This document shows positions 6,211-14,162 of a DNA stretch of 28,350 nucleotides, piece by piece. Every line of letters begins with the position of its first letter. The first letter of the stretch is position 1. The DNA comes from a virus. A program made the position numbers and the translations under genes. The notes beneath the pieces were generated by a model. The model had not been told where the DNA came from and searched no databases. It saw only the letters and a program-made list of their open reading frames with translations. The stretch is from positions 1-28,350 of the IMG/VR virus record IMGVR_UViG_3300035698_008831. The stretch is one strand, 5' to 3'.

Positions 6211-7700
6211 GTGATAACTCCTCGGCGGGTGCCCTCGAGGTCGGCGACCCAAACGTGCACGCGGCGCGGTTTGCGTTTGCGTGATGCCCTGGCGGTCAGG
6301 ACGGTCGACGCCGCGACGGGGAGGACGCCGACGGTTTCGACGAACTGGCCGGCGGTTTCGGCGACGACGACGGTGCTGACGGTGATGGGGAGGTCGGCGG
6401 CGGTGGCGAGGGCCTGGTTGGGGGCGGCGGCCTCGAACGACCATACGGCCGGGCGGCGACTTGTGAACGAGCCGGATGTAAATGCGACGGTGTTGGCGCC
6501 GGCGGTCGTTTTCGGGATGAGGGCGATGGTGGTGTCGGTGTCGCTGATGAGGGCGTTGTTCGGGTCGTCGCTGTCGGGGGTGGCAAGTCTCCAACCCCTG
6601 GCGTCGGGGAGGAGAACGAGGAGGACGTCGTCGTCGTTTGATGTGACGGGGCCGGTGCTGAGGCCGCCGCTGGAGCCGTTTATCTGCGCGCTGGATTCGT
6701 TCTCGGGGGTGCCGTCGACGAGGCCGCGGACGATCATCCAACCGCGGACGGCGTTGTTGAGGGCGCCGGCGGTCGTTGGCGGGGCCGAGGTGTTCCATGT
6801 GGGGTCGAAATCGGCGGCGCCGTTCGCGAAACGGCGGACGCCGATGGCGTTGTAGGTGGGGCCGGGTTGGTAGTCGAGCCATGCGGCATCGTTGATGGTG
6901 GCGGCGCTTTCGACGGCGGCGAACAGGATGATGCAGTCGCCGCCGGCGATGAGGGCGACCTCGTCGTCGTCTGGCATTGGGTAGGCGGTGCCGGCGGAGT
7001 AGTTGGCGGGGCCTTCCCATCCTGCGGCGACGATGAGGGGCCGTTCGACGGGGAGGGGGCCGGCGACGATGCTGGCGGCGACGGCCGGCGACTCGACGCC
7101 GACGTAAAGGGCGGAGTCGATTGTTGGAGCAAACGCGACGCCGGCGGGCGGGTCGTACCAAACGACGAGGTGCGTGCCGGTGTCGGTGCCTATCGAACTA
7201 TTGAACCTGTAGACGTAGTCGGCCGGCGGCGTGAACGCGTCGACGCCGACGGTGACGGTGGTGTTGTCGCCGGCGCCGACGATGCCGATGACGGTGCTGT
7301 TTTCGGTGGCCGGGGTGACCGATGGGAACGCGGTGAGGCCGGTGGTGTCGGCGAACGTTTCGACGGCGCTGTCGATGACGCCGGCCGACGCGGTGAGGTT
7401 GACGCCGATTATCGACCCCGCGGTTACCCCGCCGGTGGCGGCGGCTGTCATGTTTTCGTTTGTGTCGTAGTCGTCGAGAATGCCCCATATGACGCTGTTG
7501 CTATCGCCGGTGGCGGCGAGGCTGCCGGTGCTGACGCTGATGGCGCCGGCGGTGCCGCCGACGAAATAGGCGAAACCGATGACGGTTTGACCATCCCCCG
7601 GCCGGACGTTGTTGCCGGTAACGATGCTCGACGAGGTGCCGAAACCTGCCCGGGCGAGGACCTGCGGCGCGAACGATGGGGCGAGAGCTGGAACGCTCAC
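6207..7700 (-). CDS. Large beta-rich tail/virion protein (497 aa)
   Basis: I choose the GTG at 7700 because it lies seven bases past the previous stop and gives MSVPALAPSFAPQVL; longer versions run through the upstream gene. The chain is Ala/Thr/Ser/Val/Gly-rich with few charges and few Lys, typical of beta-structured virion proteins. It seems to contain two similar halves, about residues 20-190 and 225-440, each built as a beta-sandwich with an AAP..V or GG..VI..A pattern. The C-terminus turns basic (RASRKRKPRRVHVWV). Sitting between two tail-tip genes, it is probably a minor tail protein or fibre component. No family is recognised with confidence. Confidence 0.65.
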   Translation of the reverse strand: MSVPALAPSFAPQVLARAGFGTSSSIVTGNNVRPGDGQTVIGFAYFVGGTAGAISVSTGSLAATGDSNSVIWGILDDYDTNENMTAAATGGVTAGSIIGVNLTASAGVIDSAVETFADTTGLTAFPSVTPATENSTVIGIVGAGDNTTVTVGVDAFTPPADYVYRFNSSIGTDTGTHLVVWYDPPAGVAFAPTIDSALYVGVESPAVAASIVAGPLPVERPLIVAAGWEGPANYSAGTAYPMPDDDEVALIAGGDCIILFAAVESAATINDAAWLDYQPGPTYNAIGVRRFANGAADFDPTWNTSAPPTTAGALNNAVRGWMIVRGLVDGTPENESSAQINGSSGGLSTGPVTSNDDDVLLVLLPDARGWRLATPDSDDPNNALISDTDTTIALIPKTTAGANTVAFTSGSFTSRRPAVWSFEAAAPNQALATAADLPITVSTVVVAETAGQFVETVGVLPVAASTVLTARASRKRKPRRVHVWVADLEGTRRGVIT

Positions 7701-7707
7701 AGCGACG

Positions 7708-8079
7708 TCATGCTCCCCATAGCGGGAGCGTGGCGACGGCCTGGCCGATGGCGACGCTGACGGTTTGCCCGCTTTCAATCTCGAGGGTGACGGCGAGCGC
7801 GTCGATGACGTAGCAGACGCCGCCCGACGATGCCCCCCACCACGAAACATGTGTGATGTCCTCGGTGGTCGTCGCGTTCAAGATTTCGCCGTAGGTGCTG
7901 TTCGCGACGACGCCGTCGGCCGGGGTGCCGAGGTCGACCTCGATGCGGCGGGTGTCGGTCGCCGCGTTCGCGAGGCCGTCGTCGCCGGGGTCGCCGGTGT
8001 GGCGGGCGATGTAGATGGTGGTGGGGAATGCGCCGCCGGCGAGGAGGGCGTCGGCGCCAGGCTGTGCCCATTGGGTCAT
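7708..8079 (-). CDS. Small tail-fibre-like protein (123 aa)
   Basis: AGGAG nine bases before the ATG at 8079 supports the start. The protein has the pattern of a short phage tail-fibre or minor-tail module: a DALLAGGAFPTTIYIARHTGDPGDDGLANA opening, then R-I-E-V-D-L, THVSWWGASSGG and alternating hydrophobic strands to the end (GQTVSVAIGQAV). The HTGDPG..G.AN motif near residues 27-38 is frequent in such proteins in phages of soil and marine bacteria. Probably part of the distal tail; the receptor role is inference. Confidence 0.65.
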   Translation of the reverse strand: MTQWAQPGADALLAGGAFPTTIYIARHTGDPGDDGLANAATDTRRIEVDLGTPADGVVANSTYGEILNATTTEDITHVSWWGASSGGVCYVIDALAVTLEIESGQTVSVAIGQAVATLPLWGA

Positions 8080-8091
8080 TGTCGGGTGCTC

Positions 8092-8802
8092 CTATTCGTA
8101 GAGGACGTCGAGCCAGAGGTCGGCGGAGCCGATTGTCTTGGTCGGGCCGGTCGAGCTGTTGCAGACGGTGATACCGGTGGCGAACGCGACGCCGGCCGGG
8201 CCGAGGTCGAGGTCGAGGGTGGCGGTGCCGGGGACGTAGACAACCATGTCGGGGACCTCGGCGTCGGCGGGGAGGCTGGCGGTGTCGTGCACCTGGACGT
8301 ATTGGGCGGCGCCGGTGTTCGTGATGATGGCCTTGTAGAGCGTGCCGGCGGACGCTTTGACGACGAGCGACGCCGCGAGCGCGGTGGTGGACGCCTTGAC
8401 CGGGCGGGGGGTGACGGTGCGGAGCCGGCCGATGGCGTCGACGCTGAGGGTGCTGTAGTCGCCGTCGGTGCCGGCCGACGCGGCGGCGGTGTCGCGGCGG
8501 ACGGCGAGCGGTGCGATGCCGGTGTCGCCGGTGACGTGCGCGGCGTCCTCGGCCTTGCCGAGGCCGGCGGCGGACACGCGGAGGAACGTGAGGATGCCCT
8601 TGAGGAGGGCGATGACGCTGGCGGCGGCGGTGGGGTCGGTGACGGCCGCCGCGGTCGTGGCACCTTGGGCGGCGTCGCCGCCGTTGTCGACGCGGTGCCA
8701 TTGGAACCATCGGGAGGTGCCGGCGCCGGCGTCGGCGAACGATGCCGAGGTTGGGACGGCGGCGGTGTCGTCGTTCAGGGTGGTCGATTGTGTGGTGCCC
8801 AT
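8092..8802 (-). CDS. Hypothetical structural (tail) protein (236 aa)
   Basis: The ATG at 8802 overlaps the upstream TAA (TAATG) and an AAAGG box lies before it; a much longer frame upstream is Arg/Pro-rich shadow sequence. The protein is Thr/Ala/Val/Asp-rich. After an N-terminal stretch with a helix (ASVIALLKGILTFLRV) it is predicted largely beta: TVTPRPVKASTTALAASLVVKASAGTLYKAIITNTG looks like a beta-sandwich of the type found in phage structural proteins. Placed between the Dit-like protein and a fibre-like protein, it is probably virion-associated. Family not recognised. Confidence 0.6.
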   Translation of the reverse strand: MGTTQSTTLNDDTAAVPTSASFADAGAGTSRWFQWHRVDNGGDAAQGATTAAAVTDPTAAASVIALLKGILTFLRVSAAGLGKAEDAAHVTGDTGIAPLAVRRDTAAASAGTDGDYSTLSVDAIGRLRTVTPRPVKASTTALAASLVVKASAGTLYKAIITNTGAAQYVQVHDTASLPADAEVPDMVVYVPGTATLDLDLGPAGVAFATGITVCNSSTGPTKTIGSADLWLDVLYE

Positions 8803-9596
8803 TATCGGAACCTTTCGCGGTAGCGGATGCTGACGGTGAGCGACGTGGCCGTGCCGGTCCACCCTATTTCGTAGGTGTTGGAGCCGGGGACGATGAACGG
8901 GAACGCGCCCGAAACGTCGGCCATGTCGACGGCGGTGGCGTCGTAGGCGCCGGTGAGCTCGGTGTCGGCGGTGGCGCCGAGGGTGACGGTGTCGCTGACG
9001 GTGCTGATGGTGAGGGTGTTGCCGGCGGCGACGTTGCCGGCCCATGCGACGGTGTCGTCGTTGAGGGTGACCTCGAGGGCGCTGATGCCGCCGCCGACGG
9101 TGGTGACCTCGATGATGGGGAGCGCGGTGACCTCGGACGACGACGAGAACGAGCTCGAGGTCGGGTTCGCCGAGGCGGTGATGCTTTCGGTGGTGAGGAC
9201 GTTGGCGAGGGCGTAGGGGCCGGTGCGGAACGGGAGGGTGATGATGCCGCTGACGAGCCATTCGGCGAGGTTGGGGTCCTCGAGGATGGCCTCGTGATGC
9301 CGGTCGGGCTCGTCTGAGAGGACGAGCTTGGCGGCGACGCCAACGTCGGCCCAATCGGCGAGGTCGACGACGGCGGCGCGGCGGGCGGTGAATGAGGCGG
9401 CCTGGATGTCGATGTCGAGCTCGAGGAGGCGGTCGCCGGGCTCCTCGGGGTAAATCCATGAACCGGCGCGGCCGGGGACGGCGACGGCGACGTGCCGGCG
9501 GGCGCCGACGAGCTGCCGGCGGACGGCCAGGATGGTCGAGGCGGGGACGGCCGAGGCGAGGGCGGTGCCGTTGAGGGTGGCGGTGGTCGTCGTCAT
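8802..9596 (-). CDS. Distal tail (Dit-like) protein (264 aa)
   Basis: The first gene after the tape measure, overlapping it by ATGA, where siphophages place the distal tail protein that joins tube and hub. The N-terminal part has VAVPGRAGSWIYPEEPGDRLLELDIDIQA at about residues 38-67 and later an FRTGPYA turn (SGIITLPFRTGPYAL), as in SPP1 Dit / phage tail family proteins. A Ser-rich stretch (PTSSSFSSSSEVT) separates it from a second beta domain ending in EIGWTGTATSLTVSIRYRERF. Dit proteins form hexameric rings at the tail tip; the C-terminal galectin-like domain is the usual second part. Position and pattern support the call, the exact family does not. Confidence 0.7.
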   Translation of the reverse strand: MTTTTATLNGTALASAVPASTILAVRRQLVGARRHVAVAVPGRAGSWIYPEEPGDRLLELDIDIQAASFTARRAAVVDLADWADVGVAAKLVLSDEPDRHHEAILEDPNLAEWLVSGIITLPFRTGPYALANVLTTESITASANPTSSSFSSSSEVTALPIIEVTTVGGGISALEVTLNDDTVAWAGNVAAGNTLTISTVSDTVTLGATADTELTGAYDATAVDMADVSGAFPFIVPGSNTYEIGWTGTATSLTVSIRYRERFR

Positions 9597-11179
9597 CGGT
9601 TGCCTCCTGGCCGGCCGGCGGCGGCGAGCTGGCGGTCGAGCTCGCGCTGCATGACGCGGCCGAGCTCGACGGCGCGCTCCTCAAAGAATGCGCGGTCCGT
9701 GACGCCGGCGTCGACCTGCATGTTGATCGTGACCGAGGCCGACGGTGCGCTCGAGGACGGGCCGAGGGCGGCCTTGCCGAGGAGGGCGGCGGTGGCGTCG
9801 GCGGTCGTGACGTGCGACGAGCGGCCGGGGGTGACGAGCTCGGGGCCGTCCTCGCCGGTGATGTACGGGCGGCCGGCCGACATCGGGCCGCCGACGGCGC
9901 GGCCGGTGACGGTGTTGTAGGCGCCGCCGAGGAAACGGGCGCCGGCGCCGAGGACCTCGTCGAGCGGGCCGAGGGCGCGGTCGGCGGCGGCGGCGAGCTC
10001 GCCGAGCTTGGTCTTGGCGAACTCGACGGCCTCGCCGATCTTGGTCTTGATCGTGTCGAACACGTTGACGGCGGTGTCCTTGAGCTCGACGGCGCGGTCC
10101 TTGACCTCGATGATGCGGTTGACCCATGGGTTGAACGTCGACGCGACCCAACCGGCGAATATCTGGAACGCGGCGGGGAGGGTGACGGCGAAGAACTCGC
10201 GGATGGTGTCCCAGTTTTTCCAAATGACGATCGCGATGGCGGCGATGGCGAGGAGGATGAGCATGACGGGGTTAGCGCTGAGGAGCGTGAGCGCGCCGCT
10301 GAACGCTCGAGCGACCTGGGCGAGCTTGACGAACGCGAACGTGAGCGCGAGGCCGACGACGACCATCCGCATTCCCTCGGGGCCGAGCTCCTTGAGGAGG
10401 CCGAGGCCCATGCTGAGGACGGGGAGGAGGCCCTGACCTAGCTGGGCCTGCATGTCCTCCCACATCGCGGTTACTTGCTTGGAACTGTTCGCGACGCCGT
10501 CCTGAGTGTTGAGGAAATCGCCGGCGACGTTTTCCGACTGCTCCATGATGAGGCTGTTGAGCGCGACGGCCTTGGTCTGGTTGTCCATCTCGCCGCCGGC
10601 GTCCATGAGGCCGAGCTCGAGGGCGCGCTGCTTGATCGCGGCCTGGTCGATGATGACGCCGAACTTGCGGAGCGGTTCGGTCGAGCCGACGAGCGCGGAC
10701 TGAATCGCGGCGCTGACCTCGTCGGTGCCGGCGTTCCACGCGCTGCCGATGTCGCCGGCGCGGACGATCATGTTGCGACTGAGCTCCTCGGCGTCCTTGT
10801 CGGCGAGGCCGTAGCCGCCGAGAATGTTGCCGATCTGAGCTTGAGCGGCGCGGGCCGCTGATTCGGACATGCCAATCGACGACGCGGCGCTCTTGGCGAA
10901 CTCGTCGGCCTCACCGCGGGCGTCGCCGAACGCGAGGCCGGTGACGTTGACGGACTCGGCGAGGTCGCTGGCCTGGCTGATGGTGCCCTTGACGAAATTG
11001 GCGCCGAGGTAGGCGGCGCCGGCCGCCGCGATCTTGCTGCCCATCGACGAGCCGAACGAGCTGCCGAACTTGTTGCCGGCCGCCGAGCCCTTGCCCTTGA
11101 GGTCGCGCTCGAACTTGTTGAAATCGCCCTCGACGTCGACCTCGACGGTGCCGGCGTTGGCGTTGCTACCGAATGCCAT
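9593..11179 (-). CDS. Tape measure protein (528 aa)
   Basis: A long helical protein immediately after the tail chaperones. It begins with a short beta part (AGTVEVDVEGDFNKFERDLKGKG), then Ala-rich helices, with central hydrophobic segments near residues 275-320 (MVVVGLALTFAFVKLAQVA and VMLILLAIAAIAIVIW) that may insert into the host membrane during DNA entry. The C-terminal GGPMSAGRPYITGEDGPELVTPG motif (about residues 438-460) is very common in tape measure proteins. It sets tail length: at about 1.5 angstroms per residue, 528 residues suggest a short tail near 80 nm (estimate from established proportionality). No lytic domain is visible. Confidence 0.9.
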   Translation of the reverse strand: MAFGSNANAGTVEVDVEGDFNKFERDLKGKGSAAGNKFGSSFGSSMGSKIAAAGAAYLGANFVKGTISQASDLAESVNVTGLAFGDARGEADEFAKSAASSIGMSESAARAAQAQIGNILGGYGLADKDAEELSRNMIVRAGDIGSAWNAGTDEVSAAIQSALVGSTEPLRKFGVIIDQAAIKQRALELGLMDAGGEMDNQTKAVALNSLIMEQSENVAGDFLNTQDGVANSSKQVTAMWEDMQAQLGQGLLPVLSMGLGLLKELGPEGMRMVVVGLALTFAFVKLAQVARAFSGALTLLSANPVMLILLAIAAIAIVIWKNWDTIREFFAVTLPAAFQIFAGWVASTFNPWVNRIIEVKDRAVELKDTAVNVFDTIKTKIGEAVEFAKTKLGELAAAADRALGPLDEVLGAGARFLGGAYNTVTGRAVGGPMSAGRPYITGEDGPELVTPGRSSHVTTADATAALLGKAALGPSSSAPSASVTINMQVDAGVTDRAFFEERAVELGRVMQRELDRQLAAAGRPGGNR

Positions 11180-11182
11180 TAG

Positions 11183-11605
11183 CTACGACCTCCTCGGGAT
11201 GCGGGCCGCAATCTCGGCGCGAGTAGCGGCGGCGGGCTTGTCCTTTTTCGGTTCCCACGGTCGACGGTAGTGCAACTGCTTCGGGACGTCGCGGCCCTTG
11301 GCGCCGCCGGCCCGTAGCTGGGCGCGGTAGCTGGCGTGGCTGACCTCGAGGAGCTGGGCGAGGAGCTCCTCGACGTGGCGCCAGCGGTCGAGGTGTGCGT
11401 TGGTGGCGTCGACGACCGCGGTGAGCTCGTCGGCGTCGAGGTTGAGGAGCTCGTCATAGCCGAGGCCTGACGCTACGGCGAGGTCGGCGACGGCGCGGAC
11501 GCCGCCGCCGGCGTAGGGTCCGCAACGACCTCGTCGACGCCCTCGATGCGCTCGAGCCACGCGCCGAACGGTTCCTCGATGCGTAGCTGATAGTGGACGG
11601 CCCAA
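11183..11605 (-). CDS. Tail assembly chaperone, frameshift extension (gpGT-like T part)
   Basis: This open frame lies in the -1 frame relative to the preceding chaperone and overlaps its last 130 bases. I find no ATG and only a TTG and one GTG before the end of the overlap, so it is probably not started independently. After the upstream stop it encodes ADLAVASGLGYDELLNLDADELTAVVDATNAHLDRW..., a helical acidic part, then a basic C-terminus (PKQLHYRRPWEPKKDK). This is the layout of the T domain added to a minority of chaperone molecules by programmed -1 frameshifting; together they prevent early aggregation of tape measure and tail protein. No canonical heptamer is visible; the slip site must lie between 11475 and 11605. 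Confidence 0.65.
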   Translation of the reverse strand: MGRPLSATHRGTVRRVARAHRGRRRGRCGPYAGGGVRAVADLAVASGLGYDELLNLDADELTAVVDATNAHLDRWRHVEELLAQLLEVSHASYRAQLRAGGAKGRDVPKQLHYRRPWEPKKDKPAAATRAEIAARIPRRS

Positions 11606-11733
11606 AGGGTGCCCTCCATCGCCGGGACTGAGCCCTTGAAATGGCGCTCGGCGGCGACGAGGGCGACCGGGCGGAGGACGACCTCGAGGAGCTCGCCGTC
11701 GTCGAGCTCGACGCTGACCTTGACGCGTTGCAT
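11473..11733 (-). CDS. Tail assembly chaperone (gpG-like, 86 aa)
   Basis: The start overlaps the major tail protein's stop (TAATG). The protein opens MQRVKVSVELDDGELLEVVLRPVALVAAERHF and then carries helices (WAVHYQLRIEEPFGAWLERIEGV), ending in a short Pro/Ala/Ser tail (PTPAAASAPSPTSP). Size, location between major tail protein and tape measure, and the overlapping -1 frame downstream all match the first of the paired siphophage tail chaperones. These are assembly factors, not part of the finished particle. Confidence 0.75.
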   Translation of the reverse strand: MQRVKVSVELDDGELLEVVLRPVALVAAERHFKGSVPAMEGTLWAVHYQLRIEEPFGAWLERIEGVDEVVADPTPAAASAPSPTSP

Positions 11734-12287
11734 TACGCGAACGAGCTGGTGTCAGAGGTGAACATGAACCATGGGTCGACGCCGTCCTCGCCGATGGCCT
11801 CGAGCTCGACGGGGAGGAGCGCGAGGTCGCTGCGGTTGAGGTTCGTTTCGAGGGCCGACGTGACGATGCACTTGGGGATGACGTAGCGGTCGGTGATGCT
11901 GCCGTCGGTGATGTCGATGACGAGGCTGTATTCGCTGATCTGGCCGGCGGTGTGCGGGGTGAACTTGCTACCGCTGCCGGCCGCCGTGACGGTGCCGCCG
12001 CCGGCGGCGAGGGCGAGGGTGTCGGTGTTCCACTGCTCGAGCTGGAACGACGCCATCGCCATTCGGGCCGTTTCGATGATGCGGACGGGGTAGAACGACT
12101 GCCATGCCTGCTTTTTCTCGATGGTCGGCTCGTCGTTGAACGTGACGCCGTCCTCGTCGGTGTAGCCGATGTCGACGAAATCGCCGGCGAGGGGGCCGTC
12201 GTAGGCGGAGGGGAGGGTTGCGCCGAAATTGGCGATGTAGACGCTGCCGGTGCCGGCGACGCGTGTCTGTGCTGTGTCCTTTGCCAT
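11733..12287 (-). CDS. Major tail protein (184 aa)
   Basis: A beta-rich protein of the size usual for siphophage tail-tube subunits, ahead of the chaperone/tape-measure block. It reads AGTGSVYIANFGATLPS, then GDFVDIGYTDEDGVTFNDEPTIEKKQAWQSFYPVRIIET, the typical tail-tube beta-hairpin region where a short loop follows a description of level or offset, and ends with WFMFTSDTSSFA. Many copies form the hollow tail tube. An AAGGA box precedes the ATG at 12287 by about eleven bases. The gene is preceded by a 90-base gap, one of the few in the tail module. Confidence 0.8.
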   Translation of the reverse strand: MAKDTAQTRVAGTGSVYIANFGATLPSAYDGPLAGDFVDIGYTDEDGVTFNDEPTIEKKQAWQSFYPVRIIETARMAMASFQLEQWNTDTLALAAGGGTVTAAGSGSKFTPHTAGQISEYSLVIDITDGSITDRYVIPKCIVTSALETNLNRSDLALLPVELEAIGEDGVDPWFMFTSDTSSFA

Positions 12288-12314
12288 GGTGGGGTGTCCT
12301 TCCTGGCGGTGAGG

Positions 12315-12333
12315 CCGGCGAGGTGGTCGCCGG
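12315..12333. repeat. Small hairpin in front of the major tail gene
   Basis: CCGGCGA (12315-12321) and TCGCCGG (12327-12333) can pair around a five-base loop in the 90-base gap between the tail completion and major tail protein genes. It could slow polymerase or protect the start of the abundant tail message. There is no U-run, so a true terminator is uncertain. Confidence 0.4.
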
Positions 12334-12377
12334 TGTTGTTGAGAGTATCGCGCCGGCGGGCGGCCGGCGTCGGGATG

Positions 12378-12818
12378 CTACGGGCGCGCCGAGCGGACGA
12401 CGAGCTCGACGTCGGTGACGTATCGCTCGCGGGCGGGCTGGAAATCGGGGTCGGGGAGGTGACGCTGCGCGCCGAACGCCGGGGTGCTGACGCTGGCGTC
12501 GGCGTGCGAGCTGTAGGCGATGTCGGCCAGCTCGGCGACGACGGTGGCGAGGAGGCGGCGGGCGGTCGACTTGCTGCCGCCGTAGGCCTCGAGCTGGATG
12601 ACGGGGGCGTCGAGGTGGGCGGTGCCGCCGGGGCGGGGTGCGCCGCCGATGCGGAACATGCGAACGAACGCGACGGTGGGCGCTGGCTTGGGGATGACGG
12701 TGTAAACGCGGACCTGGCCGTTGTCGTCGGTGCCGACGATGTCGCTGATAGCGGTGCGGCCGACGAGGTAGGTGCGGACGACGAGCTCGGCGTCGGCGGC
12801 GACGGGTGTGGTGGGCAT
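12378..12818 (-). CDS. Tail terminator / tail-completion protein (146 aa)
   Basis: A compact alpha/beta protein (VAADAELVVRTYLVGRTAISDIVG..., then PVIQLEAYGGSKSTARRLLATVVAELADIAYS, ending in RYVTDVELVVRSAR). Its size, its place directly before the major tail protein, and the Y-G-x-x-x-x-A-x-x-L helix after a strand match the tail terminator/minor tail U or gp10-next-door proteins that cap the tail tube and join it to the head. Two ATGs lie six bases apart; the AAGGAG box sits eight bases from 12818 and only two from 12824, so I prefer 12818 although 12824 would give an ATGA overlap. Confidence 0.7.
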   Translation of the reverse strand: MPTTPVAADAELVVRTYLVGRTAISDIVGTDDNGQVRVYTVIPKPAPTVAFVRMFRIGGAPRPGGTAHLDAPVIQLEAYGGSKSTARRLLATVVAELADIAYSSHADASVSTPAFGAQRHLPDPDFQPARERYVTDVELVVRSARP

Positions 12819-12820
12819 GG

Positions 12821-13138
12821 TCATCGCTCCTTGAATCTGCCGAAACGGCGGGCGGCGGTTCGCATAGGCGCGTCGGCCTCGCGGTGAACGGTTCCCCACT
12901 CGACGAAATGGGCGCGGCTGGCGGTCGTGAGGACGCGGACGCCGCGGTCGGTCGGTGCCGTCGTGAGCTCGTCGCGGTACTCGCGCGCCGGCGGGTCGTC
13001 GGTGAGGCCGGTGCGCTTGAGCTCGTTGCGGACGGCGTCGATGAGGTTGTCGCCGATGACGCCGAACGCTCGCCGGCCGCTGGGCGACCGCGGGAACTCG
13101 CGCTCGACGGCCTTGCGATATCGGAAACGGGACGCCAT
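12821..13138 (-). CDS. HK97 gp10-like tail-completion protein (105 aa)
   Basis: A small very basic protein (MASRFRYRKAVEREFPRSPSGRRAFGVIGDNLIDAVRNELKRTG...) ending in HFVEWGTVHREADAPMRTAARRFGRFKER. The end pattern, (V/F)EWGT.......P.R.A, is the hallmark of the HK97 gp10-like family of head-tail joining / tail-completion factors that sit between head and tube. Four bases separate the start from the previous stop. It lies in the standard order: connector, closure, gp10-like, terminator, tail tube. Confidence 0.8.
   Translation of the reverse strand: MASRFRYRKAVEREFPRSPSGRRAFGVIGDNLIDAVRNELKRTGLTDDPPAREYRDELTTAPTDRGVRVLTTASRAHFVEWGTVHREADAPMRTAARRFGRFKER
12827..12832 (-). promoter_or_regulatory. 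Ribosome binding site that decides the tail-terminator start
   Basis: AAGGAG on the minus strand lies eight bases from the ATG at 12818 and two from the ATG at 12824. Normal spacing favours 12818. Confidence 0.5.
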
Positions 13139-13142
13139 GGCG

Positions 13143-13466
13143 CTACTCGGTGCGCCGAGCTCGGACGCGGACGTAGTCGAGGGGGCTGCCGGGGTTGCGG
13201 TTCGTGTCGGGGCCGACGACCTCGTAGGTGTCGCCGTCGACGGTGAGGCGGTCGGCGGAGGTGACGGCGGTGCCTGTCGGGAAAAAGAAACGGACTTCGT
13301 CGGTGTCGATGTCGTCGACGCCGGTGCGCGTTTCGTTCGTTGTGACGGGCTGGACGTCGCCGCGGGCGGTGACCGAGGTGAACGCGGACGGCGTCGGGTT
13401 GCCGTACTCGTCGACGCCGACGCCGGCGGTGGCGATGGTGACGGTGTAGGGCCAGCGGGTGAACAC
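13143..13466 (-). CDS. Head-closure / head-tail adaptor protein (107 aa)
   Basis: I use the GTG at 13466, two bases after the previous TAA; the longer frame needs a TTG at 13511 inside the connector gene. The product starts (M)FTRWPYTVTIATAGVGVDEYGNPTP and continues with GDVQPVTTNETR, FFFPTGTAVTSADRLTVDGDTYEVVGPD. The pattern of small head-closure proteins (a beta-barrel with P...V...G..YEV.G.... near the end) fits the SPP1 gp16-like or head-tail adaptor class. It likely seals the connector after packaging; DNA exits through it into the tail. Confidence 0.65.
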   Translation of the reverse strand: MFTRWPYTVTIATAGVGVDEYGNPTPSAFTSVTARGDVQPVTTNETRTGVDDIDTDEVRFFFPTGTAVTSADRLTVDGDTYEVVGPDTNRNPGSPLDYVRVRARRTE

Positions 13467-13468
13467 GG

Positions 13469-14086
13469 TTACGACCTGACGCGGGCCGACGCGAAACGGT
13501 GCCGGCGCCAATGGCGGAGGCGGTGGCGTTGGTCCTTGCTGAGGCCGTCGGCGTTGGCGCCGCCGCTGCCGTAGCTGATCGACCTATCGCCGAGCGACTC
13601 CTGCGCGGCCTGCGATGGGTTGACGATGCGGCCGGCGGCGAGCTCGGCGACGACGGCGCGGACCTCGGCGGGCGACGAGGCCGACGCGACGCCGTAGCTG
13701 TAGGTGACGACGACGTCGACGCCGCGGTCGGGCCAGCGGTAGGTGCCGCCGCCGCGGTCGAAATTGTCGACGGCGACGCTGAGGCTGTCGCGCCGGCGGA
13801 CGTAGCCGAGGGTGTCGAACGTGAACGCGTCGGCGGCGAGCGCGACGCCGTCGATGGTGATGCTGTCGATGGCGGTGACGGGGTAGTAGGGGAGCTCGAG
13901 GAGGTCATCGCCGTCGGGGTCGAGGGTGACGACGGCGTCGACGACGGGGCCGAACGTGAAACCTGGCATGTCGCCGGCGACGATGGCCTCGGCGCGCTCG
14001 AGGAGGCGGTCGACGCGGTCGGCGGACGCGGCAAGGTCCTCGCCGGTGATGTCCTCGACGTCGATGAGCTGGGCGGCGGTGGGCAT
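13469..14086 (-). CDS. Head-tail connector protein (gp6/gp15-like, 205 aa)
   Basis: GAGGAGG lies six bases before the ATG at 14086. The N-terminus is helical (AAQLIDVEDITGEDLAASADRVDRLLERAEAIVAGDMPGF), then come beta hairpins (LELPYYPVTAIDSITIDGVALAADAFTFDTLGYVRR), WPDRGVDVVVTYSYG, and a helical C-terminus with AEVRAVVAELAAGRI. The LPYYPVTAI..I..DG pattern followed by V.V.Y.YG..P..V......LAA.. is typical of phage gp6-like head-tail connectors, which dock under the portal. It is the first gene after the major capsid protein. Confidence 0.75.
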   Translation of the reverse strand: MPTAAQLIDVEDITGEDLAASADRVDRLLERAEAIVAGDMPGFTFGPVVDAVVTLDPDGDDLLELPYYPVTAIDSITIDGVALAADAFTFDTLGYVRRRDSLSVAVDNFDRGGGTYRWPDRGVDVVVTYSYGVASASSPAEVRAVVAELAAGRIVNPSQAAQESLGDRSISYGSGGANADGLSKDQRHRLRHWRRHRFASARVRS

Positions 14087-14113
14087 GGTGGTCCTCCTCG
14101 AGGTGTGGCGGTG

Positions 14114-14162
14114 CCGCCGGCCGCCGTGCCCGCAAGGAAGCGAACGGGACGGTGGCCGGCGG
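14114..14162 (-). terminator. Long hairpin after the major capsid gene
   Basis: CCGCCGGCC (minus 5' arm) pairs with GGCCGGCGG and the stem continues, with one mismatch and one bulge, to a loop of about twelve bases between the capsid and connector genes. There is no U-run, so it may be an attenuator or a 3' stabiliser for the abundant capsid transcript rather than a full stop. Confidence 0.5.

Noticed and set aside
12340-12350. GATACT as a possible -10 box ahead of the major tail gene
   Set aside because: No matching -35 at suitable distance was seen; too weak to list as a promoter.
13467-13511. Longer start (TTG at 13511) for the head-closure gene
   Set aside because: It would overlap the connector gene by 43 bases; a GTG two bases after that gene's stop gives a typical N-terminus.
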